Assembly (NCBI RefSeq): GCF_000306115.2
Contig: NZ_AKWX02000020.1
Span: forward strand, 744,001-808,000
Direction of reading: 5' to 3'
Length of the DNA: 64,000 nt
Origin: Leptospira wolffii serovar Khorat str. Khorat-H2
Lineage (GTDB): Bacteria; Spirochaetota; Leptospiria; Leptospirales; Leptospiraceae
Below the pieces are notes generated by a model. That model searched no databases. It was given only the letters and a program-made list of their open reading frames with translations, and was not told where the DNA came from. Every line of letters begins with the position of its first letter. Position 1 is the stretch's first letter. Both the position numbers and the translations under genes were made by a program. This document shows positions 37,172-47,700 of this stretch, piece after piece.

Positions 37172-37876
37172 ATGCAGGAACTCCTACAAATTCTGGAATC
37201 CAAAGAGATCAGCGCCATCACCGTTTCCATCCGAGTGTTCTTGATTATCGTCTTTGCCGGCGTTATCGGTTGGAACCGGGAGCAAAAGAATCACGGTGCG
37301 GGTTTCAGAACCCATATCCTGATCGGATTAGGATCCACGATTCTCATGTTTCTCTCCATCTATGTTCCGGATTCGGATTCTTCCGCTACGACGGGAGATC
37401 CATCCCGTATCGCCGCCCAAGTGGTATCCGGAGTCGGTTTCCTTTGTGCAGGTGCGATCATTAAATCGGGGATGACCATTAAAGGTTTGAATACGGCTGC
37501 CTCTATCTGGGTGGTATCGGCTATCGGATTGCTGGTGGGTTCCGGTTTATACTTCGCTTCTTTTCTTACCACTGTGGTTACTCTCATTATCTTGATCGCA
37601 TTCGACCTGGTTGAAGATAGGTATTTCGGTAAATTCGAATATAAGGTTCTCATCCTAGATCTAAGGCAGAAGAAATTCCATAAGAAAGGTTTTCGGGACC
37701 TTTTGGTCAAAAATAAACTTCGCTTAGTCTCCGAGTCGTTTATGCAGGACTTTCAAACGAAGAAAGCACAGATAAAGCTTACCATTGCGGTACCTAGGGA
37801 ATTCGACATTCTTAAGATCGTGGACGAGATCCGGGATTTATCGGACGTTACAAAGATAAGCATCGAGACTCCTTAA
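37172..37876 (+). CDS. MgtC/SapB-family membrane protein
   Basis: The 234-aa protein has four to five transmembrane segments in the N-terminal ~150 residues with the family signature: FAGVIGWNREQKNHGAGFRTHILIGLGSTILM, then SRIAAQVVSGVGFLCAGAIIKSGMTIKGLNTAASIWVVSAIGLLVGSGLY. The C-terminal ~80 residues form a cytoplasmic ACT-like domain (YKVLILDLRQKKFHKKGF .. VDEIRDLSDVTKISIE). MgtC proteins are tied to survival at low Mg and inside hosts; the molecular action is not fully settled. It appears to be a single-gene unit. Confidence 0.92.
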   Translation: MQELLQILESKEISAITVSIRVFLIIVFAGVIGWNREQKNHGAGFRTHILIGLGSTILMFLSIYVPDSDSSATTGDPSRIAAQVVSGVGFLCAGAIIKSGMTIKGLNTAASIWVVSAIGLLVGSGLYFASFLTTVVTLIILIAFDLVEDRYFGKFEYKVLILDLRQKKFHKKGFRDLLVKNKLRLVSESFMQDFQTKKAQIKLTIAVPREFDILKIVDEIRDLSDVTKISIETP

Positions 37877-38082
37877 GTGTGAGAACGGGTAACGTATTCA
37901 CGGATTGAAATATATTCAACGGAAACGGGCAAATTTGAGGCGAAACTACAGCGCGTATTTTAAGTTTGAATGTGTCCATGTCGGAAACTTTCCTGAGAAA
38001 AAAAATTAGCTCGCGAATTCACGTATCTTTTAGTATACTCCCTTATCGAAATTAAGGTCGATATTCTGCAGGATTGAACGAA

Positions 38083-39180
38083 ATGAAAAGAGAGAATCGG
38101 GTTGCGGAGATTTTTCAGGATGAGGAACTTTTAAGAAAGGTCATCGATTTTATCCCCTGCCCGTTCGGAATCTCCCAAGGAGAACCGGTAGACGAGGATA
38201 TTCTTTACTTGAACCGGGCATTTCGCGAAGAGTTGGGATACGGATATTCCGAACTTCCTACCGCTAGAGAATGGTTTAATACCCTTTATCCGGATCCGGA
38301 ATACAGACAAAAAGTCCTTAAAGATTGGTACGACAAGGTCGAAAAGGTAAGGCAGGGCGGCGGCGAGTCCGTTACGGCTATCGCAAAGCTTCGTCTCAAA
38401 AACGGAGAGGATAAATGGTTCGAGATTAACGCTTCTCTTTTGGATAAATATTTCGTCGTGGCTTTCAAGGACATCGACGAGGTCTATCGCCAGAAAGAAG
38501 AATTGCAAAGACGCAACGATTTTAAGGATCGTATTCTTTCCGTTTTAACCCACGACCTAAGAGCCCCTCTGGCCCAACTCGGCGCTTTGGCGGAACTCAT
38601 GTCCGTTGCGGATTTTTCTCCCGAACAAATGGACGGGTTCTGCAAAAAAATTACCAACGAAGTCAAATCGGTCTCCGACTTCATCAACAATACCGCACAT
38701 TGGGCCTCGGCTAATTTCGGTTATTTGAATATTCGAAAAGAGTCTTTCGATGCGGGCGAATTATTCGACGAGATGATCAAATATTACGGGGCGGTGGCGG
38801 AAACAAAGAACGTAAATCTTTCCTTGAACGTCAAACCGCCTTCCGTCCTGAGTACGGATAGGGAAGTGCTGAGGATCATACTTAGAAATCTTATTTCCAA
38901 TGCAGTTAAGTTCACTCCTCCCGGTAAAAACGTGAAGGTCACCGGAGATTCGGACGGTTCCGCATTCCGTTTTTTAGTCGAAGACGAAGGCATGGGGATC
39001 GACCCGGAACACCTTAAGGAGTTGAAAGAGGGTAGACTTAGTTCTCGACTTGGAACCACTAGGGAAAAAGGATTAGGGATCGGACTTTCCATATGTTTCG
39101 ATATGGCCAAACGTTTGGACGCTCGCCTGGATTTTGAGAGCGAACCTGCGAAAGGCACGAGAGCCATACTCCTAGTTTGA
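38083..39180 (+). CDS. Soluble PAS-domain sensor histidine kinase
   Basis: The ~365-aa protein has no membrane helix. An N-terminal PAS domain (FIPCPFGISQGEPVDEDILYLNRAFREELGYGYSEL .. FEINASLLDKYFVVAFKDI) is followed by a HisKA dimer domain with LSVLTHDLRAPLAQL (His157) and a HATPase: ILRNLISNAVKFTPPGKNVKV (N box), VEDEGMGIDPEHL (G1), TREKGLGIGLSI (G2). It would autophosphorylate in response to an internal signal. No response regulator is adjacent, so it is an orphan kinase. ATG 38083 has AGGA 9 nt upstream and is preferred over TTG 38074. Confidence 0.9.
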   Translation: MKRENRVAEIFQDEELLRKVIDFIPCPFGISQGEPVDEDILYLNRAFREELGYGYSELPTAREWFNTLYPDPEYRQKVLKDWYDKVEKVRQGGGESVTAIAKLRLKNGEDKWFEINASLLDKYFVVAFKDIDEVYRQKEELQRRNDFKDRILSVLTHDLRAPLAQLGALAELMSVADFSPEQMDGFCKKITNEVKSVSDFINNTAHWASANFGYLNIRKESFDAGELFDEMIKYYGAVAETKNVNLSLNVKPPSVLSTDREVLRIILRNLISNAVKFTPPGKNVKVTGDSDGSAFRFLVEDEGMGIDPEHLKELKEGRLSSRLGTTREKGLGIGLSICFDMAKRLDARLDFESEPAKGTRAILLV

Positions 39181-39204
39181 TAATCGATTTGTAATATTTC
39201 TAGA

Positions 39205-39825
39205 ATGCCTTTCCATAATCGAATTCTCGCAGTGTTCCTCGCTTCCTTTCTTTCCGGATGCGTCTCCTTCTATTCCAATGTCTACGTAAACGATAAATAT
39301 AAGGGAGATACGGAATCATCCGTCTTGATTCTGCCTTTCGCAGATAGAAATGAAGGAACTTTTTCCGGCTATTACCCGGAGGCAGGCAAGGTTGCACAAG
39401 GTTATATGGAAAACGAACTCTTGAATCTGGGATATCAGGTTCGCCACTTGGAGGGGTTGGTTCCTCCTACGTCGAATCGTCCGGAATCGCCGGATTTATT
39501 CGACCTCGGTCGAAGAAGCGGGGCTAAGGTCGTAGTCATAGGTATCGTTACTTCCTATGTACAAGGTTTTGCGACTCACCCGCTCAGCCAAAGGATCGAG
39601 CATGTTCGTTTCGGCTTTGAGGCGAAGGCGATTCAGGTAGAAACCGGGACGATTCTTTGGAAAGTGAGCGCATATAAAAAGGATGAAGGAATATTTTCTT
39701 ATACTTCTCCCGTTCAAAATTTGGCGGCGGAAGTGATTCGGTCGGTCGCGGCCGAAATGAGATGGAAAGGAGCCGGCGTCAAAGAGAAGAGTCCGCAAGA
39801 AAGTAGAACCGGTTCTCAGTATTAA
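39205..39825 (+). CDS. Lipoprotein with CsgG/GNA1162-like domain
   Basis: The 206-aa protein has a signal peptide with lipobox LSGC. The mature part reads SVLILPFADRNEGTFSGYYPEAGKVAQGYMENELLNLGYQV, DLGRRSGAKVVVIGIVTSY and VRFGFEAKAIQVETGTILWKVSAY, ending NLAAEVIRSVAAEM. The layout of PFAD, a helix with the NELLNLGY turn, and the VETGTILW strand resembles periplasmic CsgG/GNA1162-type lipoproteins. It is likely anchored in an envelope membrane, perhaps within a secretion or assembly complex. It lies 24 nt after the histidine kinase gene. Confidence 0.78.
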   Translation: MPFHNRILAVFLASFLSGCVSFYSNVYVNDKYKGDTESSVLILPFADRNEGTFSGYYPEAGKVAQGYMENELLNLGYQVRHLEGLVPPTSNRPESPDLFDLGRRSGAKVVVIGIVTSYVQGFATHPLSQRIEHVRFGFEAKAIQVETGTILWKVSAYKKDEGIFSYTSPVQNLAAEVIRSVAAEMRWKGAGVKEKSPQESRTGSQY

Positions 39826-39990
39826 GGATTTATGTCGCAAGCGAGAGTATGCGAATTTTCGGATCGGAATTTGCTATGCTTTTTGAAGGGATAAACGAAG
39901 ATGCTGCACTGGAATCCTTTGAATTTCGCCTAACAAAAGATTAAAAAGGCTTAATTTCGGAGTCCAATCGATCCAAAGATTCCTCTGACG

Positions 39991-40914
39991 ATGGCCGAAA
40001 AAAGAACTTCAATCCCTCAGGATCTCGCACAAGAACTAGTAAAGACAATCCGCCTTCTCGCTATGTCCGGCAAAAAGAATTTTAGAAAGTATCTCTTCGA
40101 TCCTTTCGTTTACGCCGGTTGGGAAAAGGAAAAGTCGCATTCTGCCTTGGCGGCGAGTAAGATGATCGATAAGATCCAGGAAGATTCGCGGAATCCTTCC
40201 TACCTCCATACCATTCCCCACCATTGCAAACGTCTAGTTTCGCAAGGATTGCAGGAAAGTCTCTCCGCGCTCGGAGATTCCTGCATATTCTTCCTGGAAA
40301 AGATGCAGGAAGACCCGAATATATCCTTCTCTCCCGAAGCTTTGGAATTCGTAGGAGTATTAGAAAAGCCTTTAAAAGAATTCGCAAAATTAACGAGTAA
40401 TAATAATGAAAAGCTTTTCGAGGATTCCATCCGAAATTTTTCGAAGGAAGAATTGAAATCCGCTTTCGAGCCCGTTAAACTGGACGGGACTCGTCAAAAG
40501 GTGTATTTGGATACCGAAGTTCATACTCTTTATCAGCAGATCTTGGCGGCTGCCAAGGTGAACAATCTTGTCCGTTGCAAAAAACTACTTTCAAGATATC
40601 TGATCAATTACAGCGATTCGGAAACTTATAGCGAACAGGAAGTGGAGAATCTTCTGGACGCTCTTGGTAAAAGGGAGAACGGTTTTCGTGAAACTTTAAA
40701 AGACTCCCTGGCGATCGAATTGTACTACACGATCACCCGAGGTATCATGGAAGGAAACGCCAAGAAGGCGATCCAAGGGATACGCAAATACGCGCACATA
40801 TTCGAGGGAGATCCGAATACAAAGTATTATTACGAAATAGACGCTCTGGAGAGAAAGCTGTATGCGATCATCCAAAGTAAGGATTTAATGAAGGAATTAA
40901 GGAAAGGTATGTAA
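39991..40914 (+). CDS. Unknown helical protein, first gene of the partner-switching operon
   Basis: The 307-aa soluble protein is almost all helix, with no membrane segment or signal peptide. It contains no motif I can name. The stop (TAA 40912-40914) directly abuts the ATG of the STAS gene, so it is coupled to an Rsb-like module and may be an input or regulatory partner for it. Features seen: SGKKNFRKYLFDPFVYAGWEKEKSHSALAASKMI near the N-terminus and a TPR-like C-terminus (ITRGIMEGNAKKAIQGIRKYAHIFEGDPNTKYYYEIDALERKL). Confidence 0.7.
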   Translation: MAEKRTSIPQDLAQELVKTIRLLAMSGKKNFRKYLFDPFVYAGWEKEKSHSALAASKMIDKIQEDSRNPSYLHTIPHHCKRLVSQGLQESLSALGDSCIFFLEKMQEDPNISFSPEALEFVGVLEKPLKEFAKLTSNNNEKLFEDSIRNFSKEELKSAFEPVKLDGTRQKVYLDTEVHTLYQQILAAAKVNNLVRCKKLLSRYLINYSDSETYSEQEVENLLDALGKRENGFRETLKDSLAIELYYTITRGIMEGNAKKAIQGIRKYAHIFEGDPNTKYYYEIDALERKLYAIIQSKDLMKELRKGM

Positions 40915-41256
40915 ATGGCAAACCTCACATTCAACGAAAAAGTGGACGGAAGTAGACTGATCCTAAAGGTAGCGGGGGAGATCGACGCAAAGACGGCTCC
41001 GGATCTGAAAATCAAGCTGGAGGCGGCGGTAGGGAACGGAATCAAAACGATCGTATGCGATTGTTCGGCTCTGACTTATATCGCGTCCGCAGGAATCGGA
41101 GTATTGAACTCCATTCAGAAATTTTTGAAGGATAAATCCGGCGAGATCGTATTCTGCAGTCTGAAGAAAGAAGTCAAGGATACGATGGAACTCATGTACT
41201 TCACTAAAAAGGTAAGAGTGTTCCCGACTTTGGATGACGCATTAGGCGGAGTTTAA
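40915..41256 (+). CDS. STAS-domain anti-sigma factor antagonist (RsbV-like)
   Basis: The 113-aa protein is one STAS domain: LILKVAGEIDAKTAPDLKIKL, KTIVCDCSALTYIASAGIGVLNSIQKFLKDK, FCSLKKEVKDTMELMYFTKKVRVFPTLDDAL. The phosphorylatable serine lies in YIASAGIGV (Ser58), as in RsbV/SpoIIAA. When dephosphorylated, such proteins bind the RsbW-like kinase. The gene abuts the 307-aa gene and is 9 nt before the kinase gene, so the three-part switch is encoded in order V, W, U. Confidence 0.92.
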   Translation: MANLTFNEKVDGSRLILKVAGEIDAKTAPDLKIKLEAAVGNGIKTIVCDCSALTYIASAGIGVLNSIQKFLKDKSGEIVFCSLKKEVKDTMELMYFTKKVRVFPTLDDALGGV

Positions 41257-41265
41257 TTATCCTCG

Positions 41266-41703
41266 ATGGATTTTTCCCGGGAAAGGGTCTTATTTTACTC
41301 CGTGGATTTGGACGAATTGTCCAACATCCGTTCGGAGGTGCGCGAATTTCTGGGAGAAGAATGTCCCGATCTGATCAAGGGTAGAATCGTATTCTGTTTG
41401 GACGAGGCGATGACGAACGTTATCGAACACGGATTTTCCGGACCGAACGATTCTAAGATAGAGCTTCGGATGAAGCGAAACAAGCGAAATTGGAAATTCT
41501 CCATTCTAGACGAAGGCGTTCCCTTCGACCCTACTAAAGAAAAAAGCGAAACTTGGAAGGAATTATACGAAAGCGGCGCAGACGGAGGATTCGGACTTCG
41601 ATCCATTAAAAAAGTCATGATCGTTCGTTACCAAAGATTGAAAAATCCGCCGCGCAATAAACTCACCCTGATTCATACGAGAGATTCAAATGATCAAGAA
41701 TAA
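41266..41703 (+). CDS. Anti-sigma-type serine kinase (RsbW-like ATPase)
   Basis: The 145-aa protein is a GHKL ATPase of the RsbW/SpoIIAB class: the N box in FCLDEAMTNVIEHGF (Glu-Asn pattern), the G1 box in FSILDEGVPFDP, and GADGGFGLRSIKKVM near the C-terminus. It should phosphorylate the STAS protein and may hold a sigma factor or another target. No sigma gene is adjacent. The last 14 nt overlap the phosphatase gene. Confidence 0.88.
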   Translation: MDFSRERVLFYSVDLDELSNIRSEVREFLGEECPDLIKGRIVFCLDEAMTNVIEHGFSGPNDSKIELRMKRNKRNWKFSILDEGVPFDPTKEKSETWKELYESGADGGFGLRSIKKVMIVRYQRLKNPPRNKLTLIHTRDSNDQE

Positions 41704-44668
41704 GATTCTGAGAGCCGTACTCCCCGGTATCCGGGCGAAGCTCTCCTTTTTTACCGCTTTACTCGTGATTTCCATTCTGGGTTTCACTTCTGTGATTCAT
41801 TATTCCCAGCAGACCGAGGCCCTGGAGGAGAAGCTCGATTCCGAAGTTAAGGCTCCTTTGGAATACGTCAACTCGGTGGTCTTGGATTTGGAGAATCTAA
41901 GCCGAAGCTTGATTTTAGTAGAGGAATTCAAGGTCCGAGTCAAAGAGAAGAAGAAGCAACTCAGCAAGTTCAAGAGGACCGTCGTCCAGAAAGAAGGAGG
42001 CTTCTTCGGTGCCTTGAAATCGTTCGGACAGTCCATAGGGTTGAACGTAAAACGCGGAAATGTTTATAAATCCGTGGATACGTATTTTACTCGTTATCTT
42101 TCCGAGAAGGAAATCCAGGATTTCGAGACCAAGGTCAGAAACGAATTAAGAAAGGAGAATGGAGCTCCGATCGATAACCCTGTCTATGAAAGGATACGCA
42201 GCATTGCGGAGAAAACCGCAGTAGCTAGAATCGGATCCGAATCCGCAAGAACAAGAATCGAAGAGATAGACGAGGAACTCAAGGCCCTGGACCAGGAATT
42301 GGCTAAACCCGATCTGGATCCTAAAAAGCAAAAGAGTTTAAGTTCCGATAAGGATAAATTGGTAAGAGAAAAGGGAGTTTCAGAAAAGGCGATTCCGGAC
42401 GGAGAAAAGAAAGCGGCAGCCGGAGAAACCGCTCTTACCAAAGCATTACAGAATTTCTTTAGAGGTTCTTTCAAAGATAGAATTTCCTCCTTGGGTTTAC
42501 TTCCGGATAAAATTCGCATTCTCGCTTACGATAGGGAAGGAAAGCAGACTCTGGATACGGGACTTCTATTTTCCCAGAGTTCGGAAACGGGAAAAAAGTT
42601 ATTCGCTCTTTCCGATTTCGAAGAAAGTAGGAAGAGCCTTTTCGGAGATTCCGACGTATTGGAAATCATCCGAAGTAAGAACGAACCCGAAAGTTTCGAA
42701 GTGGGAGGAAGGCAATACGAGGTGATTTATCGTCCCGTATTCAGAAATCCGAGCACCGCGGAACGATCGCTTTCCTTGACGAGAGAGATCTCCGAAAATA
42801 AAAAGCGTTGGAAAGAATTCCTGGAAGAGGATCGTAAGATTTCCTCGGAGATTGCGGAAATTTCTCAAAGGCTGAAATCAAGAATGGCGGAGCTGAGGAA
42901 AGACGGTAAGGCCAAACCCTCCGCGGATAAGGAATTCAAGAATCTCGCCTTGGCATACCGCCAAATGCTCAAGAAACGCGAGACCAAGCTGGATCAATTG
43001 CAGCCTTATACGTCCGATTTCGAAAAATCCGAAAAGAAATGGGAAGAGGATAAGGCTGCTCTTAAAGCTAAGATAGAATCGAATAGCAAGGAAATTTCGG
43101 AATGGGAAAAGATGCTGAAATTCCCTCCTAAAGAAGGGCAAAATAAACTCTCTCCGGAAGAAATCCAGGAGAAGATCCGAAACGCCGAAGCTATTCTGGA
43201 AGAATATAAGGATTCTCTAATTCGTATGGACTCCACCAAGGGGGATTGGAGCCAGGAACGGCTGAGGCTGGTCGTTGATTCGGTTTACGGTTTGCGAGAA
43301 GCCGCTCTGGAAGATTTCGCATTTATTCCTTTCAAGACGGGGCCTTCCGGAATCCGCAAGTATTATAAGGAAGAGTCGGAGCGCAAGGCGGTGCGCGCAA
43401 AATGGAAGCTTCTGAGAGAATGGATTCTTTCCGGAAACTCGGAGACCGAATTGCCCAAACCTCCTAAAGGGGTTTCTTGGGATTCTGGGATACTAGTTCG
43501 TAGTCGTAGCGAAGTGGAGGAGATCATGTGGGCCATGGACTCTTCTCCTCTGATCGCCTCCGGAGAAGAGGAAGGAAAGGGTCTAGTCTACGATCTATTG
43601 CGTAAGGATTTGTTGGGATATAATATCATCGTCATAGATAGGACGGAAGGCGTGCGTCAATTGCGGAGTAACCGCGAAGAGATGATTCGTTACACAGGCA
43701 TAATCGGAATCACTGCGATTCTTTTAGCTTACGGTCTTGCATGGTTGGTCGTCAGAAGGATACGCGCCATTAGTCTGAATGCGGAGAAGATAGGAGAAGG
43801 GGACCTGAACGTCCAATTTCCGCCCGCGGGTTACGACGAGATCGGAGTTCTTAGCGAATCATTGAACGATATGGTTCACGGTCTGAAGGAGAGGGAGGAA
43901 ATGAAAGGGGAACTCCTTGCGGCCGAAGAGATCCAGAAGCGCCTTTTGCCCGAGAAACTTCCTACCAGCCTGAACGATTTCGTGGAATTCGGGGCATTTT
44001 ATAAGGCGATGACCGGAGTGGGCGGCGACTATTACGATTTTATTGAGTTAGGAGGCGGCAAGATCGCCATCTGTATCGGAGACGTTTCCAATCACGGTGT
44101 GGGTCCCGCTATCGTGATGGCCCTTTTCCGCGCTCAAATACGGGCCATTCTTCGGAAAGGAGAAAGGGATCTGAAAAAAATTCTCTTGGAAGCGAACGGC
44201 TATCTTTACGAGGATACTCCCGATCATATTTTCATTACTTTCTTTTTGGCCATATTCGATTCCAATACCTCCAAGCTGGAATATATTTCCGCGGGACACG
44301 TTAAGCCTCTTTTTTATGACGCATCCGATCGTAAGATCAAGGAGCTGCCTGCGGGAGGCTTGCCAATCGGAATGGATGAGAATTCGTTCTTCGAAACTAC
44401 GATAGAGAGAAGGGTACTTACTCTGGATTCGGGGGACGTATTTTTCGAGTATACGGATGGTTTGGACGAGGCAAGAAATCCGAACGGAGAGATGTATACC
44501 CGGGAAAAGTTAGCCAGACTACTGCATGCTAACGGAGAAAAGAGACCGGAAGAATTGATCAAGACCGTCGTATCGGATGTGGAAGCGCACACTCAGCAGG
44601 ATCTGGGCAAAGCGGGTCTATCCCAATTGTCCGACGATATCGCAATGATTGCCATTCGAAAAAGATAA
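41690..44668 (+). CDS. Membrane PP2C-type (SpoIIE/RsbU) phosphatase with large sensor and HAMP
   Basis: The 992-aa protein has an N-terminal helix (LSFFTALLVISILGF), then a very long (~630-residue) exported sensor rich in Lys/Glu coiled coils. A second helix (TGIIGITAILLAYGLAWLVV, about 667-686) leads to a HAMP segment (GDLNVQFPPAGYDEIGVLSESLNDM). The C-terminal phosphatase begins EELLAAEEIQKRLLPEK-like and has GVGGDYYDF (about 780), IGDVSNHGVGPAIVMALFRAQIRA, YISAGHVKPLFY, FFEYTDGLDEARNPNGEMY and SDDIAMIAIRKR. It should dephosphorylate the STAS protein upon a signal from outside the cytoplasm. Its sensor is far longer than usual. Confidence 0.9.
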   Translation: MIKNKILRAVLPGIRAKLSFFTALLVISILGFTSVIHYSQQTEALEEKLDSEVKAPLEYVNSVVLDLENLSRSLILVEEFKVRVKEKKKQLSKFKRTVVQKEGGFFGALKSFGQSIGLNVKRGNVYKSVDTYFTRYLSEKEIQDFETKVRNELRKENGAPIDNPVYERIRSIAEKTAVARIGSESARTRIEEIDEELKALDQELAKPDLDPKKQKSLSSDKDKLVREKGVSEKAIPDGEKKAAAGETALTKALQNFFRGSFKDRISSLGLLPDKIRILAYDREGKQTLDTGLLFSQSSETGKKLFALSDFEESRKSLFGDSDVLEIIRSKNEPESFEVGGRQYEVIYRPVFRNPSTAERSLSLTREISENKKRWKEFLEEDRKISSEIAEISQRLKSRMAELRKDGKAKPSADKEFKNLALAYRQMLKKRETKLDQLQPYTSDFEKSEKKWEEDKAALKAKIESNSKEISEWEKMLKFPPKEGQNKLSPEEIQEKIRNAEAILEEYKDSLIRMDSTKGDWSQERLRLVVDSVYGLREAALEDFAFIPFKTGPSGIRKYYKEESERKAVRAKWKLLREWILSGNSETELPKPPKGVSWDSGILVRSRSEVEEIMWAMDSSPLIASGEEEGKGLVYDLLRKDLLGYNIIVIDRTEGVRQLRSNREEMIRYTGIIGITAILLAYGLAWLVVRRIRAISLNAEKIGEGDLNVQFPPAGYDEIGVLSESLNDMVHGLKEREEMKGELLAAEEIQKRLLPEKLPTSLNDFVEFGAFYKAMTGVGGDYYDFIELGGGKIAICIGDVSNHGVGPAIVMALFRAQIRAILRKGERDLKKILLEANGYLYEDTPDHIFITFFLAIFDSNTSKLEYISAGHVKPLFYDASDRKIKELPAGGLPIGMDENSFFETTIERRVLTLDSGDVFFEYTDGLDEARNPNGEMYTREKLARLLHANGEKRPEELIKTVVSDVEAHTQQDLGKAGLSQLSDDIAMIAIRKR

Positions 44669-44701
44669 GAGCCCGGCCGAGTCTACGGCTCGGACTCTTT
44701 T
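44669..44701 (+). terminator. Hairpin with T-run after the phosphatase gene
   Basis: GAGCCCGG-type left arm pairs imperfectly with GGACTC (one wobble, internal mismatch) and an inner CCGAG/CTCGG, followed by TTTT. It lies just after the stop of the phosphatase gene and before the convergent carboxylase gene. Confidence 0.5.
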
Positions 44702-44719
44702 AGGCAAAGATCGAGAGTT

Positions 44720-47700
44720 CTATGGGAGGATAAGGTCTTTCCATTCTTCTTCGGAATTGCCGGAAGTCGTGTAAATCGGACCGCGGGAGTATTTCTCCCG
44801 CAAGGATCTCCAGGCTTCCGTTTTTCTCTCAGCTTCCTTCAGTCCAGACTCCACGATCTCTCTTAGATCGGAGATAGAGGAGAATACTCCGTCCAGTACT
44901 CCGGAAGATTTTGCGTCAGCGTCGGCTCTGGATTTTTTTCGGAAATCGTCGAAGAATTCGTTTCGAAGCATTTCTATCTCTTCTTCTTTTCCTTCCTTAC
45001 GTAATGTGGAAACCTTTGCTCCTTGGAATAGATCGAAAGCGGAATTAGAGCCCATCACGGCTAAGGTCGCATCTGCTAATGAATAATAGGCGATTCCAGG
45101 TCTAAGGAACCCGCTGAACGCGTGGATTTGTCTGCCTCCGTAATTTTGTCTTAAGACTAAAGACAGAACCGGTATTTTGGAGAGGACGTTTACGTCCAAG
45201 GATTCGCCTCCGATTTGTTGGATTCGGAGTCTTTCCTGTTTTGTACCCGGAACGAAGCCGGGCGCATCGGAAAGCATGAGTAACGGTATTCCGTGCTTTT
45301 CAACGAATTCGGTAAACACTCTGAATTTTTCCGTTCCGGGAGCGTCCGGGGATCCGCCTCCTTTGGGTTGATCCGCGATGACCGCTACGGTTTTTCCTCG
45401 TATTCTTCCCAGGCCCGTGATCAGACTCGAACCGGGATCCCAGGGAAAAAATTCCAGAAAGGAATTCGGATCAAAGATTTTTAATACGACTTCTTCCTTC
45501 ATGTCGTAGGAACTGGAAATCTCCGAAGGAAGGGAGATGGGAGAATTGTTCGTCTCACTATTACCGATCTCCCTTTTTTCCATTAGGTGGAAAAACTTCG
45601 CGACCGTCTCGTATGCGCTTTCTTCGTTAGGTGCCGTGAAGGTGGCCCACCGCCTAGCATTTTCTAAGATGCGTTTGCTTACGACGCTTTTACGATCTTC
45701 TCCCTCTACCAATAGCCATGCGTCTCCTCCCGCGGCGAGTTCAGGTATGCGTAGGCCGTCCGGATTCTTGACCATATGGAGTCTGATTCTATTAAATTTT
45801 TGTAACTCTTTTTGGAAGTCTCTACGGGGCCTGAGAGAATCCGAATCGTCTAAGTGGGAACTACGGAACCATTTATTTCCGTAGACTAGGAGTAGATTGG
45901 ATCCGGTTTTTTCCGCGATTTTCAGGGACTCTTTCGCTTTGATTATGCACGGAAGAGAATGGAAACCATAGCTGGTTCTAGGGCCCATGACTAGAACGGG
46001 GCTATCTCCGAATCTTGTCAGACCCGTTACCAAGGATCCCGATCCGGAGTAATTTTCTTTTATCGCTAAAAACGTTTTATAATCCGAGTTTCGAAGGATT
46101 TCATTTTCATCCAATACGCACCATTCTTCCCTGGGGGAATTGTGCTGCGGTTCCGTTTTAGAGATATGGGAACCTAATAAGGAATCCTGAATGCGCCTCA
46201 GATACCAGATCAATTGTACCTTATCGTTCGCGACTAAGTCGGCGGTTCCCGTTGCCTGTCCCATGATCCTTGCCCCGCCGATTTCGAAGTTGGTGAATTT
46301 CTCGCCGGTTACGGATTCTATTACGGAAGATCCGGTTAGGACTCGATACGATTCCTCTTCGTTGAGGATAATCTGAAGGGATGCCTGAGAAGATCCGTAT
46401 ACATCTAGCCCCGTAGAGGAACCTATGCCTACCGCGACTACGAAACAATTCTCGGGTTTTTCCCCGGACGAATAGACGCGGAATTCGGATCCGTATTCTT
46501 TCTCTATGTCGGAACAAATTTGTCTAAGTATTGTATCCGGATGGGATTCGATTGCCGCTCGAAATTCCGAGACTTCGGATCTGGAAGTTAGAAGGGAATT
46601 CATAAAGAATCCTTCCGCGGCTCGATTCAAGGAAACCATTCCTTCTTTGATATTGGCTCCGGCTCCGTCGTTCCAAACGTATAGAGGCACGTCTTTTCGA
46701 TACGCATAATATGCCGCGGCTATGTACTTCCTTCCCTCTAAATCGCCGGTGGCTCCTCCAGCCACTCTGGAATCTTTGAAGAAGCATACTGCGGATTTCC
46801 CTCCGATCCTTCCCGAATAAATCTTGGCTCCTGGTTTATGTTCTTCCTCCAGACCGGTTTTCGGATTCCTTTTAAGAATTCCGTCGGCGCCTTTGACAAG
46901 AATCTCTCGAACGGAATCCCTGTCGAAGACTAGATCCGCCCAGGATTCCAGAGGCCATTTTCCTTTTTGAAAGAGCGCTTTATCCTTGGGATCGGAATGA
47001 TTTCCGTAAGGAAATTTAGGATCGCCCGGGTAGACCACATCCATTCTCAGCTTTCCTTCCTTAAAAAAGAAGGAAAGCGTAACGATTTCTCCCGTATCCT
47101 TACTTAGGAAATCCATAGTGAATTGGCTATACAATCCGTGTAGAAAGAAACGAACTACGGATCCCGCGGATTCCATTATATTATTATAATTGAATACTTC
47201 TTCGTCCTCGGATCCTAGATCGAATTCGACGGGAGTTTCGCTCACTAACACTTCGAATCGGAAAATATCCGCCTTTCGGAGCGCTTGCGCTCCTTGTAGA
47301 ATGCAGGATCCGTTTTTGGCGACCGTTTCCAGGTCGAATCTGGAGATTTTATGTCCCGGATCGGAAAGTAAGGCGGAGAATAGGATGTATTCCTTCTCAT
47401 TCTCCTTTTCTATTATATAAATATAATGTCCTTTCGCGGGAGAAAAGAGCCGTTTGATATTTCCCTTTTCCTGCCAATATTCCAGTTTCCTTTTTATTTT
47501 GGAAGAGAGAGAGTCCGATATCCCTTCCGGAATGAGAGGAAGCGGATTGCCGAAGGAATCCAAAAAAAGGAACTCCAATCTTTCCATCGCTTCTTCCGAA
47601 ACTAGGGACCATGGATTTTTCACGAATCGGATATAATCGAATACATGCTCCCTAGAAATGGTTGCGTCTCCTCCTTTGAATTTTTGAGGACGATTCCCTC

